A DNA stretch of 64,000 nt from positions 2,167,501 through 2,231,500 of the forward strand of contig NZ_BDEL01000001.1 in the NCBI RefSeq assembly GCF_001685485.1, read 5' to 3'. Each line of letters opens with the position of its first letter. Position 1 is the first letter of the stretch. The notes beneath the pieces are model-generated. The model saw only the letters and a program-made list of their open reading frames with translations, searched no databases and was not told the origin of the DNA. The DNA is from Formosa haliotis. GTDB taxonomy: Bacteria > Bacteroidota > Bacteroidia > Flavobacteriales > Flavobacteriaceae. A program made the position numbers and the translations under genes. Positions 44,476 to 54,083 of this stretch are shown piece by piece.

Positions 44476-46056
44476 ATGATTACAGGAAAAAATTATGTTG
44501 GTTTCACACCTTCAGCCAAAGGATCAAAAACTTATAAAACCTTCAATCCGCAGTTAAACGCAGAAAATGAAGACGTATTTACAGAAGCTACTTCCGAAGA
44601 AATTAATGAAGCCGTGGCTTTAGCTTCCAAAGCTTTTAGAACATATTCTAAAATATCTGGAACAGAGAAAGCCCTGTTCCTAAATACTATCGCCGAAGAG
44701 ATTTTAGCGCTAGACACACTCATAGAAACCTATTGTAAAGAATCTGGCCTACCTGAAGGTCGCGCACAAGGAGAACGCAATCGAACTATCGGACAGTTAC
44801 GTGCCTTTGCAGAATTAGTAGCAGAAGGGTCTTGGGTAGAGGCATCTATCGATACCGCTCAACCGGAGCGACAGCCCGTACCAAAACCCGATGTTCGTAA
44901 ACTGAATATTGGTTTAGGTCCTGTAGTTGTTTTCGGCGCTAGTAATTTTCCTTTAGCCTATTCCACTGCTGGTGGAGATACCGCAGCTGCACTCGCTGCC
45001 GGTTGTCCTGTAATTGTAAAGTCTCACCCCATGCATGCCGGCACGGGAGCTTTGGTAGCATCTGCAGTTGTTAAAGCTGCGAAAAAAACGAACATGCCAG
45101 ACGGCGTATTTTCAAATTTAAATAGTAGCGGAATTGAAGTTGGTCAAACTTTAGTAAAACATCCTGCGGTAAAGGCCGTTGGTTTTACGGGGAGTATTCG
45201 TGCAGGTCGTGCGCTTTACAATTTAGCTTCCGAACGTGAAGAACCTATTCCTGTTTTTGCAGAAATGGGCAGTATAAATCCCGTAGTCATGTTACCAAAA
45301 GCTCTTGCCGAAACAGGAAGCTCTTGGGCAAAAACGTACGCCAACTCAATAACTTTAGGAACAGGACAATTTTGCACCAATCCTGGTTTACTTTTCGGTG
45401 TAAAAGGAGACGATTTAACGCAATTTATAAATGTACTTGCCAAAGAAATTGTAAACATAGAACCGACATGCATGTTACACCCTAATATAAAATCGGCTTA
45501 CCAAAAAAATAAAGACCGGGCTTTAAATCAAGACCATATTTCTATAGTTGCCAATTACGATAAGGAGGTACAAATTAATTATGCCAAACAAGCTGTAATT
45601 ACTGTAGAGGGCACTACCTTTTTAGAAAACACGACCTTACACCAGGAGGTATTCGGACCATTCTCTATGGTTGTACAATGCGAAAATTTAGAGCAATTAA
45701 AAACCATAATTTATAAATTAGAAGGCCAATTAACAGGAACTATTTTGGCCTCCGATGGCGAACTAGAAGCGCATTTAGATGTGATGAATGCCGTCCAAAA
45801 TCGAGTAGGCAGATTAATCTTTAACGGCGTACCCACAGGTGTAGAGGTTTGTCCGTCTATGGTGCATGGAGGACCTTATCCGGCCTCTTCAGATAGCCGA
45901 TTTACAGCAGTAGGCACACAATCTATAAAACGCTGGGTAAGACCCTTTTGTTTTCAAGATTGGCCATTAAAACTATTACCTCTAGAGTTACAAAATGAAA
46001 ATCCGCTTGGTATACTTCGACTTGTAAACAACAAGCAAACTTCAGCTAAAATTTAG
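44476..46056 (+). CDS. Aldehyde dehydrogenase, probable 2-oxoglutarate semialdehyde dehydrogenase
   Basis: The 526-residue protein is a full-length ALDH: N157 (FGASNFPLAYS), K182 (VKSHP), catalytic base E263 (FAEMGSINPV) and catalytic C300 (GTGQFCTNPG). The long form with AEMGSxNPV is typical of the NADP-linked semialdehyde dehydrogenases of sugar-acid and hydroxyproline pathways. In this operon the reaction should be oxidation of 2-oxoglutarate semialdehyde to 2-oxoglutarate. It starts a tight five-gene run with spacers of one to three bases. Confidence 0.88.
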   Translation: MITGKNYVGFTPSAKGSKTYKTFNPQLNAENEDVFTEATSEEINEAVALASKAFRTYSKISGTEKALFLNTIAEEILALDTLIETYCKESGLPEGRAQGERNRTIGQLRAFAELVAEGSWVEASIDTAQPERQPVPKPDVRKLNIGLGPVVVFGASNFPLAYSTAGGDTAAALAAGCPVIVKSHPMHAGTGALVASAVVKAAKKTNMPDGVFSNLNSSGIEVGQTLVKHPAVKAVGFTGSIRAGRALYNLASEREEPIPVFAEMGSINPVVMLPKALAETGSSWAKTYANSITLGTGQFCTNPGLLFGVKGDDLTQFINVLAKEIVNIEPTCMLHPNIKSAYQKNKDRALNQDHISIVANYDKEVQINYAKQAVITVEGTTFLENTTLHQEVFGPFSMVVQCENLEQLKTIIYKLEGQLTGTILASDGELEAHLDVMNAVQNRVGRLIFNGVPTGVEVCPSMVHGGPYPASSDSRFTAVGTQSIKRWVRPFCFQDWPLKLLPLELQNENPLGILRLVNNKQTSAKI

Positions 46057-46059
46057 CCT

Positions 46060-47070
46060 ATGGCAAGAAAATCTTTCTTTTGTGTCGATGCCCATACCTG
46101 CGGTAACCCCGTACGTGTTGTGGCTGGTGGCGGACCGCTTTTAACGGGAAATTCTATAAGCGAAAAACGTCAGCATTTTCTAAAAGAATACGACTGGATT
46201 CGCAGAGGATTAATGTTCGAACCTCGGGGTCATGATATGATGAGTGGTAGTATTTTATTACCGCCTCAAAATCCTGAAAACGATTTGGCTATTCTATTTA
46301 TAGAAACCTCAGGTTGCTTACCCATGTGCGGTCATGGCACCATTGGCAGTATAACTATCGCTATAGAAGAAGGCTTAATTACACCTAAAATACCTGGCAA
46401 AATTTTAATGGAAGCCCCAGCTGGATTGGTAAAAGTAGAATATCAACAAACCGGAAAGAAAGTAGATTGGGTACGCATAACCAATGTAAAAAGTTATTTA
46501 GCAGCCGAAGGTTTAACCGTAAATTGCCCTGAATTGGGTGATATTACCTTCGATGTGGCCTATGGCGGAAATTACTATGCGATTATAGATCCGCAAGCAC
46601 ATTTTTCTGGTATTCATAACTTTTCGGCAAGTACCATTATTCAATATTCACAAATTATAAGGCAGCGCATTAACGAGATATACCCTAATCAATTTATTCA
46701 TCCAGAGCACGAAGCCATTCGCGATGTATCGCATATCCTATGGACAGGCAATCCTATAGACCCAAACTCGTCGGGAAGAAATGCAGTGTTTTATGGCGAT
46801 AAGGCCATAGATCGTTCGCCCTGCGGCACAGGAACCTCAGCAAGAATGGCTCAATTACATGCTAAAGGAAAATTGAAAATCGGTGAAACCTTTATTCATG
46901 AAAGCTTTATTGGGAGTAAATTTATTGGTCGTATTGTGGAAGAAACAAGTTTAAACGGAAAACCTGCTATAATTCCAAGTATTCAAGGTTGGGCCAAAGT
47001 TTTTGGATATAACACCATCATTATCGACGATGAAGACGATCCATACGCACACGGATTTCAAGTGATTTAA
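46060..47070 (+). CDS. 4-hydroxyproline 2-epimerase (proline racemase family)
   Basis: The 336-residue protein has both catalytic cysteines of an epimerase: C90 (PMCGHGTIG) and C255 (SPCGTGTSARMA). Dehydratases of the family carry Thr at the second place, so this is an epimerase or racemase. The VDAHTCGNP start and GHDMMSG are family features. It turns trans-4-hydroxy-L-proline into cis-4-hydroxy-D-proline, the first step of the pathway. It lies three bases after the ALDH gene and one base before the D-amino-acid oxidase gene, which takes the next step. Confidence 0.93.
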   Translation: MARKSFFCVDAHTCGNPVRVVAGGGPLLTGNSISEKRQHFLKEYDWIRRGLMFEPRGHDMMSGSILLPPQNPENDLAILFIETSGCLPMCGHGTIGSITIAIEEGLITPKIPGKILMEAPAGLVKVEYQQTGKKVDWVRITNVKSYLAAEGLTVNCPELGDITFDVAYGGNYYAIIDPQAHFSGIHNFSASTIIQYSQIIRQRINEIYPNQFIHPEHEAIRDVSHILWTGNPIDPNSSGRNAVFYGDKAIDRSPCGTGTSARMAQLHAKGKLKIGETFIHESFIGSKFIGRIVEETSLNGKPAIIPSIQGWAKVFGYNTIIIDDEDDPYAHGFQVI

Positions 47071-47071
47071 T

Positions 47072-48319
47072 ATGGGAAAAAACATTGTAATTATTGGTGG
47101 TGGAATTATCGGACTCTGTTCTGCTTACTACCTTTTAAAAGATGGGCATCAGGTTACGGTTATCGATAAATCAGATATCTCCAAAGGGGCATCATTTGTA
47201 AATGCGGGCTATATTACACCAAGTCATATTATTCCGTTAGCGGCTCCGGGAATGATTTCAAAAGGTATTAAATGGATGCTTAACGCTTCTAGTCCGTTTT
47301 ATGTAAAACCCCGATTAGACAAAGAGTTTTTGCAATGGGGTTGGGCTTTTAACAAATCCGCTTCTGCTTCAAAAGTGGCACGTGCCATTCCTATAATTAA
47401 ATCAATTAACTGCTTCGGAAGAGATTTATACGAAGATTTAAAAGCGGCAAACCATTTCAATTTTCATTACGAACGGAAAGGGCTTTTAATGTATTACAAA
47501 ACCGATAAAGCTGGTGAAGAAGAATGGAAAATAGGTCAACGGGCCATGACCGAGGGTTTACATGTAAAACATCTAAGCCAAAACGACGTCATAAAGTACG
47601 AACCCCATATAGCATTAAATATAAAAGGTGCCGTATATTATGATAGTGATGCCCATACAACTCCTAGTGCATTTATGCGTGAAATACTGAAGTATTTAAA
47701 ACAAAATGGCGTTAAATTTTACACTCACGAAACGGTTGAAGATATTACCCTAAACCATGGCGCCATTAAACACATTAAAACCAACAACCGGCAATTACCT
47801 TGCGACGAAGTGGTTTTAGCCGCTGGATCTTGGAGTCCGCTATTAACTAAAACATTTGGATTAAAAATTCCTATCCAAGCCGGAAAAGGCTATTGTATAA
47901 ACGTTAAGCGGCCAACTAAAATTCAAACACCAGCCATTTTGGTAGAAGCGAAAGTTGCTGTAACTCCTATGCAAGGATTTACTAGATTTGCAGGAACTAT
48001 GGAACTTAGCGGAATTAATCATAACATCAATCCTAAACGTATACAAGCCATTGCCGATGCTGCTGCCTCGTATTATGAAGGTTTAAAAATTACCACCGCA
48101 GAACAAGCTCAAGCCGATTGTGGTTTACGCCCCTGTTCTCCAGACGGACTACCTTATATTGGTAAATCTAAGCGCTGTAAAAATTTAACCATTGCCACCG
48201 GCCATGCGATGATGGGTTGGAGTTTAGGACCGGCGACAGGGAAACTAGTTTCAGAAGTTATTGCTAACAAAAAAACAACAATAGATCTGGAGGCTTTCCA
48301 TCCAGATAGAACTTTTTAA
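47072..48319 (+). CDS. FAD-dependent D-amino acid oxidoreductase, probable D-hydroxyproline dehydrogenase
   Basis: The 415-residue protein has an N-terminal FAD-binding fold (VIIGGGIIGLCSAYYLL, then VTVIDKS) and the DadA-like C-terminal part (GTMELSG, CGLRPCSPDGLPYIGKS, TGHAMMGWSLGPATGKLVSE). In the hydroxyproline pathway such an enzyme oxidises cis-4-hydroxy-D-proline to 1-pyrroline-4-hydroxy-2-carboxylate, the substrate of the deaminase at 43395. Electrons go to the quinone pool or oxygen; sequence does not tell which. It is one base from both neighbours. Confidence 0.9.
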   Translation: MGKNIVIIGGGIIGLCSAYYLLKDGHQVTVIDKSDISKGASFVNAGYITPSHIIPLAAPGMISKGIKWMLNASSPFYVKPRLDKEFLQWGWAFNKSASASKVARAIPIIKSINCFGRDLYEDLKAANHFNFHYERKGLLMYYKTDKAGEEEWKIGQRAMTEGLHVKHLSQNDVIKYEPHIALNIKGAVYYDSDAHTTPSAFMREILKYLKQNGVKFYTHETVEDITLNHGAIKHIKTNNRQLPCDEVVLAAGSWSPLLTKTFGLKIPIQAGKGYCINVKRPTKIQTPAILVEAKVAVTPMQGFTRFAGTMELSGINHNINPKRIQAIADAAASYYEGLKITTAEQAQADCGLRPCSPDGLPYIGKSKRCKNLTIATGHAMMGWSLGPATGKLVSEVIANKKTTIDLEAFHPDRTF

Positions 48320-48320
48320 T

Positions 48321-49616
48321 ATGAGATACAATCAAATATCAAATCAACTATTTATAAAAAACAGAGCACGTTTTACGGCTAAAATGGTATCAAATACTAT
48401 GGCTATTTTAACCTCGAACGATGTAAAACATAATAATGCAGATGATGTAATGGGCTTTTCCCAAAACAACGATTTGTTTTATTTAAGCGGTATAGACCAG
48501 GATGAAACAATCTTGGTTTTATTTCCTGAAGCACAGAAGCCGGAAAACCGAGCCATCCTCTTTATTACTGAAACTAACGAACAAATGAGGATTTGGGACG
48601 GCGAAAAATTAACCAAAGCACAAGCCTCAGAAATCTCAGGGGTGTCTCGTGTAGAATGGGTTCACGATTTCGAAAAAATATTACAACTCATGGCATTCGA
48701 AGCCGATGGGTTTTACTTAGGTCACAACGAACATATAAAGCGAGTAACCCACAATCAACAAACCCGACAAGACCGCATGATTTTGTGGGTTAAAGAAAAA
48801 TATCCTTTACACAATTTACACCGTGTGGCAAAAATAACAAGAGATTTACGTCCGGTTAAATCGGCAGAAGAATTGGCTTTAATGCAACAAGCCGCCGATA
48901 TTAGTGTAGAGAGTTTTAAAATGGCTTTACAAGCGGCTAAACCCAATATAAAAGAGTACGTTATCGAAGCCGAATTAATTTACAATTTAACCCGATCGGG
49001 TGCTTTACGCCATGCGTTTAAACCTATCGTGGCTTCCGGAAAAAATGCCTGTGCCTTACACTACAACACCAATGATGACATGTGTAAAGATGGCGAGATG
49101 ATTCTTATGGATTTTGGGGTATGCTATGCCAATTATAATAGCGATACTACCCGTTGTTTTCCCGTAAACGGAAAGTTTTCAGAACGTCAAAAAGCAGTGT
49201 ATAATGCTGTTTTAAGATGTTTAAAAGCAGGAAGCAAATTGCTAAAACCTGGTGTAATTCCTTCAGAATACGAAACAAAAATGGCCAAATTAGTAGAAGC
49301 TGAATTGATTAATTTAGGATTATTTACTGCTGAAGATGTTGCAAATCAAGATGAAGACAAACCACTTTATAAGAAATATTATATGCATGGCTCGGCGCAT
49401 TATATTGGTTTAGATGTTCATGATGTTGGTTTATATACTCGTCCGTTAGAAGTTGGTATGGTTTTAACTTGCGAACCTGGAATTTACATTTCGGAAGAAG
49501 GTATTGGCTGTCGTTTAGAGAATGATTATATAATTACCGAGGATGGAAATAGAAATATGACAGCTGCGATGCCCATAGAAGTTGAAGATATTGAAGCATT
49601 AATGCAGAAAAAATAA
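48321..49616 (+). CDS. Aminopeptidase P family M24 metallopeptidase
   Basis: The 431-residue protein has an N-terminal creatinase-like domain and a C-terminal pita-bread domain with the metal ligands in order: LMDFGV, NSDTTRCF, HGSAHYIGLDVHD, TCEPGIYI and RLENDYIITEDG. The family releases an N-terminal residue from Xaa-Pro bonds. Its place in the hydroxyproline operon suggests that it acts on Xaa-Pro or Xaa-Hyp peptides in the cytoplasm to feed the pathway. It has no signal peptide. It is followed three bases later by a second M24 gene. Confidence 0.92.
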   Translation: MRYNQISNQLFIKNRARFTAKMVSNTMAILTSNDVKHNNADDVMGFSQNNDLFYLSGIDQDETILVLFPEAQKPENRAILFITETNEQMRIWDGEKLTKAQASEISGVSRVEWVHDFEKILQLMAFEADGFYLGHNEHIKRVTHNQQTRQDRMILWVKEKYPLHNLHRVAKITRDLRPVKSAEELALMQQAADISVESFKMALQAAKPNIKEYVIEAELIYNLTRSGALRHAFKPIVASGKNACALHYNTNDDMCKDGEMILMDFGVCYANYNSDTTRCFPVNGKFSERQKAVYNAVLRCLKAGSKLLKPGVIPSEYETKMAKLVEAELINLGLFTAEDVANQDEDKPLYKKYYMHGSAHYIGLDVHDVGLYTRPLEVGMVLTCEPGIYISEEGIGCRLENDYIITEDGNRNMTAAMPIEVEDIEALMQKK

Positions 49617-49619
49617 AAG

Positions 49620-50840
49620 ATGAAAACAATAGGAATAGGAGGCTCTACCATTGAAGCCGAATTAGCAGCGATAACACCTAAGGCACAGGTGGTACAACCC
49701 ATACAAAAATCGGAATTCCCTAAACGCATTTCAAAAGCTTTAGAGCTTATGAAAACAGCCGATTTAAAAGCGATGTATTTACATGCTGGCACAAATCTGT
49801 ATTATTTTACAGGCACAAAATGGCATGCTAGCGAGCGCATGGTAGGCGCATTAATTTTAGCAGACGGAAGTGTTCACTATATAGCTCCTCAATTTGAGGA
49901 AGGCACAATTTTAGACTTTATGGGTGTTAAAGGCGTAATTCACGGATGGGAAGAACATGAAAGTCCGTTTGCGTTACTAGTTTCTGTTTTAAAGGAAAAC
50001 GGTATAACATCTGGAAACATTGGGATTGATGAAGCCACGCCGTTTTTCATTGTCGATGGCATTTTAAAAAGTCAATCGGAATACACTTTAGTGAATGCCA
50101 AATCGGTAACTGCCGGTTGTCGAATGATAAAATCGGAAGCAGAAATAGCCATCATGCAAGCGGCTATGGATATTACGATGGAAGTTCATAAAGCAGTTGC
50201 TAGAATTTTGAAACCTGGTATTGCAGCTAAAACAGTAGAAGAATTTATAAATGAAGCCCATAAACGCTACGGTATTCCTACTGGTTCTTATTTCTGTATC
50301 GTGTTGTTTGGGGTAGATTCTTCATTTCCGCATGGTGTAAAATCTCCTAAAAATTTAGAAGACAACGAAGTCGTATTGGTTGATACCGGTTGTATGCTTC
50401 ACGATTACATTTCAGACATAACAAGAACCTATGTTTTTGGTGACATTACCGATGAACACCGTAAAATTTGGAATTTAAAACGCGAAGCGCAATTTTCAGC
50501 ATTTAAAGCTGCACAATTGGGTAACACCTGCGGATCTATAGATGTTGATGTTCGAAATACTTTAGAAGAAAACGGTTTAGGTCCGGACTATAAAGTTCCA
50601 GGATTGCCACATAGAACAGGTCATGGTATTGGTTTAGATATTCATGAATGGCCATATTTGGTACGCACAGATACTACCATCTTAGAAGCGGGAATGTGTT
50701 TTAGTAACGAACCTATGTTGGTTATTCCTAACAAATTTGGTATCCGTTTAGAAGATCATATTTATATGACTGAGGATGGCCCAAAATGGTTCACAGAACC
50801 TGCACATAGCATAGAAGATCCGTTTGGAATCTCAAAATAA
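49620..50840 (+). CDS. M24 family Xaa-Pro peptidase (prolidase-like)
   Basis: The 406-residue protein has the M24 ligand set: LVDTGCMLHDYISDITRTY, PHRTGHGIGLDIHEWP, CFSNEPMLVIP and RLEDHIYMTEDG. It differs strongly from the preceding peptidase and is closer to Xaa-Pro dipeptidases. Together the two could break collagen-derived oligopeptides and dipeptides to free hydroxyproline. It is the last gene of the operon, before a strong terminator. The exact peptide preference is not shown by sequence. Confidence 0.91.
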   Translation: MKTIGIGGSTIEAELAAITPKAQVVQPIQKSEFPKRISKALELMKTADLKAMYLHAGTNLYYFTGTKWHASERMVGALILADGSVHYIAPQFEEGTILDFMGVKGVIHGWEEHESPFALLVSVLKENGITSGNIGIDEATPFFIVDGILKSQSEYTLVNAKSVTAGCRMIKSEAEIAIMQAAMDITMEVHKAVARILKPGIAAKTVEEFINEAHKRYGIPTGSYFCIVLFGVDSSFPHGVKSPKNLEDNEVVLVDTGCMLHDYISDITRTYVFGDITDEHRKIWNLKREAQFSAFKAAQLGNTCGSIDVDVRNTLEENGLGPDYKVPGLPHRTGHGIGLDIHEWPYLVRTDTTILEAGMCFSNEPMLVIPNKFGIRLEDHIYMTEDGPKWFTEPAHSIEDPFGISK

Positions 50841-50862
50841 AAGTTGATTATAGTAAGTGTAT

Positions 50863-50899
50863 AAAAGGCGTTAGAGGTGTGAAACTAACGCCTTTTTTT
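50863..50899. terminator. Terminator between the hydroxyproline operon and the convergent fusion gene
   Basis: AAAAGGCGTTAG and CTAACGCCTTTT make a perfect 12-base stem with a ten-base loop, followed by seven T in all on the plus strand. The opposite strand ends in four T, so it may also serve the convergent gene at 50905. Confidence 0.9.
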
Positions 50900-50904
50900 A
50901 TGAA

Positions 50905-53900
50905 TTAATAGTGCTTCATAAAATCTTCGGCAAGGATACGTTCTAAATAAAACAGAAGCTCTTTTGCATGTTCTTTACTAAAAACAAGAGGCGGTTTTAT
51001 TTTTAAAACATTATGGTCTGGGCCATCAATACTCATTAAAATACTATGATCCTTCATGCGGTTGGCAAGATAATCGGTATGCTTGGCGAGCGGTTTCAGA
51101 TTAGCATCTACCAGTTCTATGCCTAAAAACAATCCTTGTCCTCTTACATCACCAATTATAGGATATTTAACAGCTAAAGCCTTTAGTTCTGCCTTTAAAA
51201 ATTCACCTACAGTTAATGCATTTTTTTGAAGTTGTTCTCGTTTTATTATTTGCAAAACCTCCGTCCCAATGGCACAGGACACCGGATTTCCTCCAAATGT
51301 GTTAAAATATTCCATACCATTTGCAAAGGTGTCGGCAACTTCTCGAGTACACGCTACGGCCGCCAAAGGATGTCCATTACCAAGTGGTTTTCCTATGGTC
51401 ACGATATCTGGAATAACATCATGGAGTTGAAATCCCCAAAAGGTTTTTCCCATACGGCCACATCCGGTTTGCACTTCATCAGAAATACAAAGTCCGCCAG
51501 CAGCTCTTACTTTTTGATATGCTAATTTTAAAAACCCTTCAGGCAGTTCAATTTGGCCACCACAACTAATAATTGGTTCTATAATAAAAGCTGCAAGACC
51601 TCGATTTTTATGTTGAATACGGTCAATTTGTTTATCAATATTTTCGGCATATAATTTACCCGTATCTTTTCCTCTATATGTTCCGCGGAAGGCATCGGGA
51701 ATTGGGATAATATGTGTGTACTCGGGAGCGCCTTGTCCGCCTTTGCCTTCAAATTTATACGATGAGATATCAATGCACATGTTACTATTTCCGTGATAGC
51801 CCATTTCTGACGCTATAATATCGCGTTCGCCCGTAACCGTTTTTGCCATTCGAATGGCTAACTCGTTAGCTTCACTTCCCGAGTTTACAAAATGTAACAC
51901 ACTCAATTCCGGTGGTAAAGTTTCTAATAAGGCTTCCGTTAACTTATTGATGTTCGGATGCAAATAGCGCGTGTTGGTATTAATTAAAGCCATTTGGTAT
52001 TGTCCTGCTTTTACCACTTCAAAATGTTCATGCCCCACATGCGCTACATTGTTTACGGTATCTAAATATTTGGCACCATTTTCATCCATTAAATAGACGC
52101 CGGCCCCTCTAACCATTTTTATAGGCGTGTTGTATTGTAAACTTAAACCTTTGCCTAAATGCTGTTTTCTATAAGCTATTAAGTCAGCATTTGATGGTTG
52201 ACGGACTTCTAAATTTTTATCTAATTTGAAAAATGCATTTGGATTTGGGCAAATACTTTTCCAAACTGAAAGTTCTTTATAATAGGTAACCCCTCTAAAA
52301 TCGGCAGTATAATTGAGCATGGAAAGCATGACTTGAAAATGTAAATGCGGCGCCCAATTCCCGTTTTCTTTCGAAGTTCCTAAACATCCGATGCATTCCC
52401 CTTGTTTTATAATATCGCCAACCTTTTTGGACAAGGCGCTCTCTATAGACAAATGTCCATACAACGTATAAAAATGGTTGTTCTCGAATTGATGTTTTAA
52501 AATAATGAGTCCGCCATAGTTTTTATCACCTTCGGCATTTACTGCAACGATAACTTCGCCATCGCATAATGCGTGAATTGGCATTTGTGCAGGGAGCCAA
52601 TAATCGACTCCCAAATGAATCGTTCTACTCGTTCTGCCACTGTTACCAATAGTATCGTAATCGGTAGAGGTATACAACGGGCGAGGTTCTAAATAGCCGC
52701 CAGCGATAATCTTGGAAGGCTGCTGCTTTTGTAATGTATTAAGTTTAAACTGAAATACATCGAGATCGTTAAATTCCTCTTGATGCCCAATCCAAGCACT
52801 CGACACACTTAAATCTAAAGGTGCGATATCTTGTTTTTTAATCGTTGGAAAAAGTTGTGTAAGACTAAAATTCTGATGTTCTATCCATTTATAAAATGCC
52901 TTTTCGTTTGGATGAGCATTAAAACCACAGGCCGCTCTAAAGCTATACTGTGCAAATTCTGGCGAAATCGCTCTCCATTTTTTTAGTAATTCCCAAGCTG
53001 GTTTTTCGCTAATTAAAAGATAGGTGTTTTCGGGCTCCTCAATTTTATTTATAGCCGATTTAGTAACCGAAATTACCAATCGCATAGCAATAGCATGATA
53101 TAAGTGCTCGAGTTCAAGCTCTTGAAGAGGATAACTTTTATGATACCCTTTTACTAAGGGTAAGGCAGCTTCTAACGGATTTTGATGATGCATAATCGCA
53201 TATGCACAAGCTATGGCCACATCATTTATAATTTGGGTATACACAGCATCGCCATAATCTATAACGGCAATCACTTTGGGCTGAATTAATGCTGAACTTA
53301 CAATGACATTATTATCATTCGCATCATTATGAACAATACTTTTTCTTAGCGTATTGTAAACTTCAAAAGTAGCTTCGAAGCCTGAAATAAAATGTTTAAG
53401 AATTTGTTTCTCTTCCGAAGAAAATAAATGCAACTGCTGTTTTGTCCATAAACTTTGAGCCACATCCCAATCAAATACCTTATGCGCTTCTGGGTGATTA
53501 AAACCATTTAAAGCCGAGGTTACCCGTCCGCATTGTTCGCCGAGGCTAAAACGCAAATCGTCTAATTGCGGATTTACACGACTCCATAACCTACCAGAAA
53601 TCCAAGTAAGCACACGTACAAAACGAACCTGATTGGAAGCATCTGTAAATGATGAAATAAGATTCCCCTTGTTATCCGGAACCGCTTTTGGAGTGCAAAT
53701 CTCCATGGTACTATGTTCAAGATGTTGCAATAATTCCTGCTGAAATTCAAGTTGTTTTTTACTTTCACCTGGACGAGAAACTTTTAAGATATAAGACAGT
53801 CCCTCGGCTGTTTTTATCTTAAAATTATAATCAACTTCTCCAGGAAGCGGGGTTACAAACCCTGAAATTCCATATAAATCTGAAGCTATATTTTTCGCGT

Positions 53901-53934
53901 GGTCTACAGTTAATGCAAGAGTATTCTGTTCCAT
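50905..53934 (-). CDS. Three-part fusion: APH-type kinase, M23 peptidase domain, class III PLP enzyme
   Basis: The 1009-residue protein joins three domains. Residues 1-350 are an aminoglycoside-phosphotransferase-type kinase (VHNDANDNN with H202, D204, N209; IDYGD with D226). Residues about 400-560 are an M23/LytM peptidase domain with its zinc ligands H440, D444, H530 and H532 intact. Residues about 590-1009 are a class III aminotransferase fold (NSGSEAN, ISDEVQTGCGRMG, and the PLP lysine K849 in IGKPLGNGHP). In vertebrates, hydroxylysine kinase is of the first type, and phosphohydroxylysine and phosphoethanolamine phospho-lyases are of the third. The gene converges on a hydroxyproline operon, so hydroxylysine from collagen is a fitting substrate. 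There is no signal peptide, which makes the M23 part puzzling. Confidence 0.85.
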   Translation of the reverse strand: MEQNTLALTVDHAKNIASDLYGISGFVTPLPGEVDYNFKIKTAEGLSYILKVSRPGESKKQLEFQQELLQHLEHSTMEICTPKAVPDNKGNLISSFTDASNQVRFVRVLTWISGRLWSRVNPQLDDLRFSLGEQCGRVTSALNGFNHPEAHKVFDWDVAQSLWTKQQLHLFSSEEKQILKHFISGFEATFEVYNTLRKSIVHNDANDNNVIVSSALIQPKVIAVIDYGDAVYTQIINDVAIACAYAIMHHQNPLEAALPLVKGYHKSYPLQELELEHLYHAIAMRLVISVTKSAINKIEEPENTYLLISEKPAWELLKKWRAISPEFAQYSFRAACGFNAHPNEKAFYKWIEHQNFSLTQLFPTIKKQDIAPLDLSVSSAWIGHQEEFNDLDVFQFKLNTLQKQQPSKIIAGGYLEPRPLYTSTDYDTIGNSGRTSRTIHLGVDYWLPAQMPIHALCDGEVIVAVNAEGDKNYGGLIILKHQFENNHFYTLYGHLSIESALSKKVGDIIKQGECIGCLGTSKENGNWAPHLHFQVMLSMLNYTADFRGVTYYKELSVWKSICPNPNAFFKLDKNLEVRQPSNADLIAYRKQHLGKGLSLQYNTPIKMVRGAGVYLMDENGAKYLDTVNNVAHVGHEHFEVVKAGQYQMALINTNTRYLHPNINKLTEALLETLPPELSVLHFVNSGSEANELAIRMAKTVTGERDIIASEMGYHGNSNMCIDISSYKFEGKGGQGAPEYTHIIPIPDAFRGTYRGKDTGKLYAENIDKQIDRIQHKNRGLAAFIIEPIISCGGQIELPEGFLKLAYQKVRAAGGLCISDEVQTGCGRMGKTFWGFQLHDVIPDIVTIGKPLGNGHPLAAVACTREVADTFANGMEYFNTFGGNPVSCAIGTEVLQIIKREQLQKNALTVGEFLKAELKALAVKYPIIGDVRGQGLFLGIELVDANLKPLAKHTDYLANRMKDHSILMSIDGPDHNVLKIKPPLVFSKEHAKELLFYLERILAEDFMKHY

Positions 53935-54054
53935 GAAAATAGAAGTATTTAATCATTTAAAAGTACTATTTTAATATGAAATAGGGAGACCACAACCCGA
54001 GAATAAGCCGTTAATTTTATGAGATAATTTAGATTAAAACCCTTGTTAAAATCG

Positions 54055-54062
54055 TACTTTTG
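54055..54062 (+). promoter_or_regulatory. -7 promoter element for phnA
   Basis: TACTTTTG fits TAnnTTTG and lies 21 bases before the ATG at 54084. Confidence 0.5.
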
Positions 54063-54083
54063 CAGCATAAAAATTTTTAGAAA

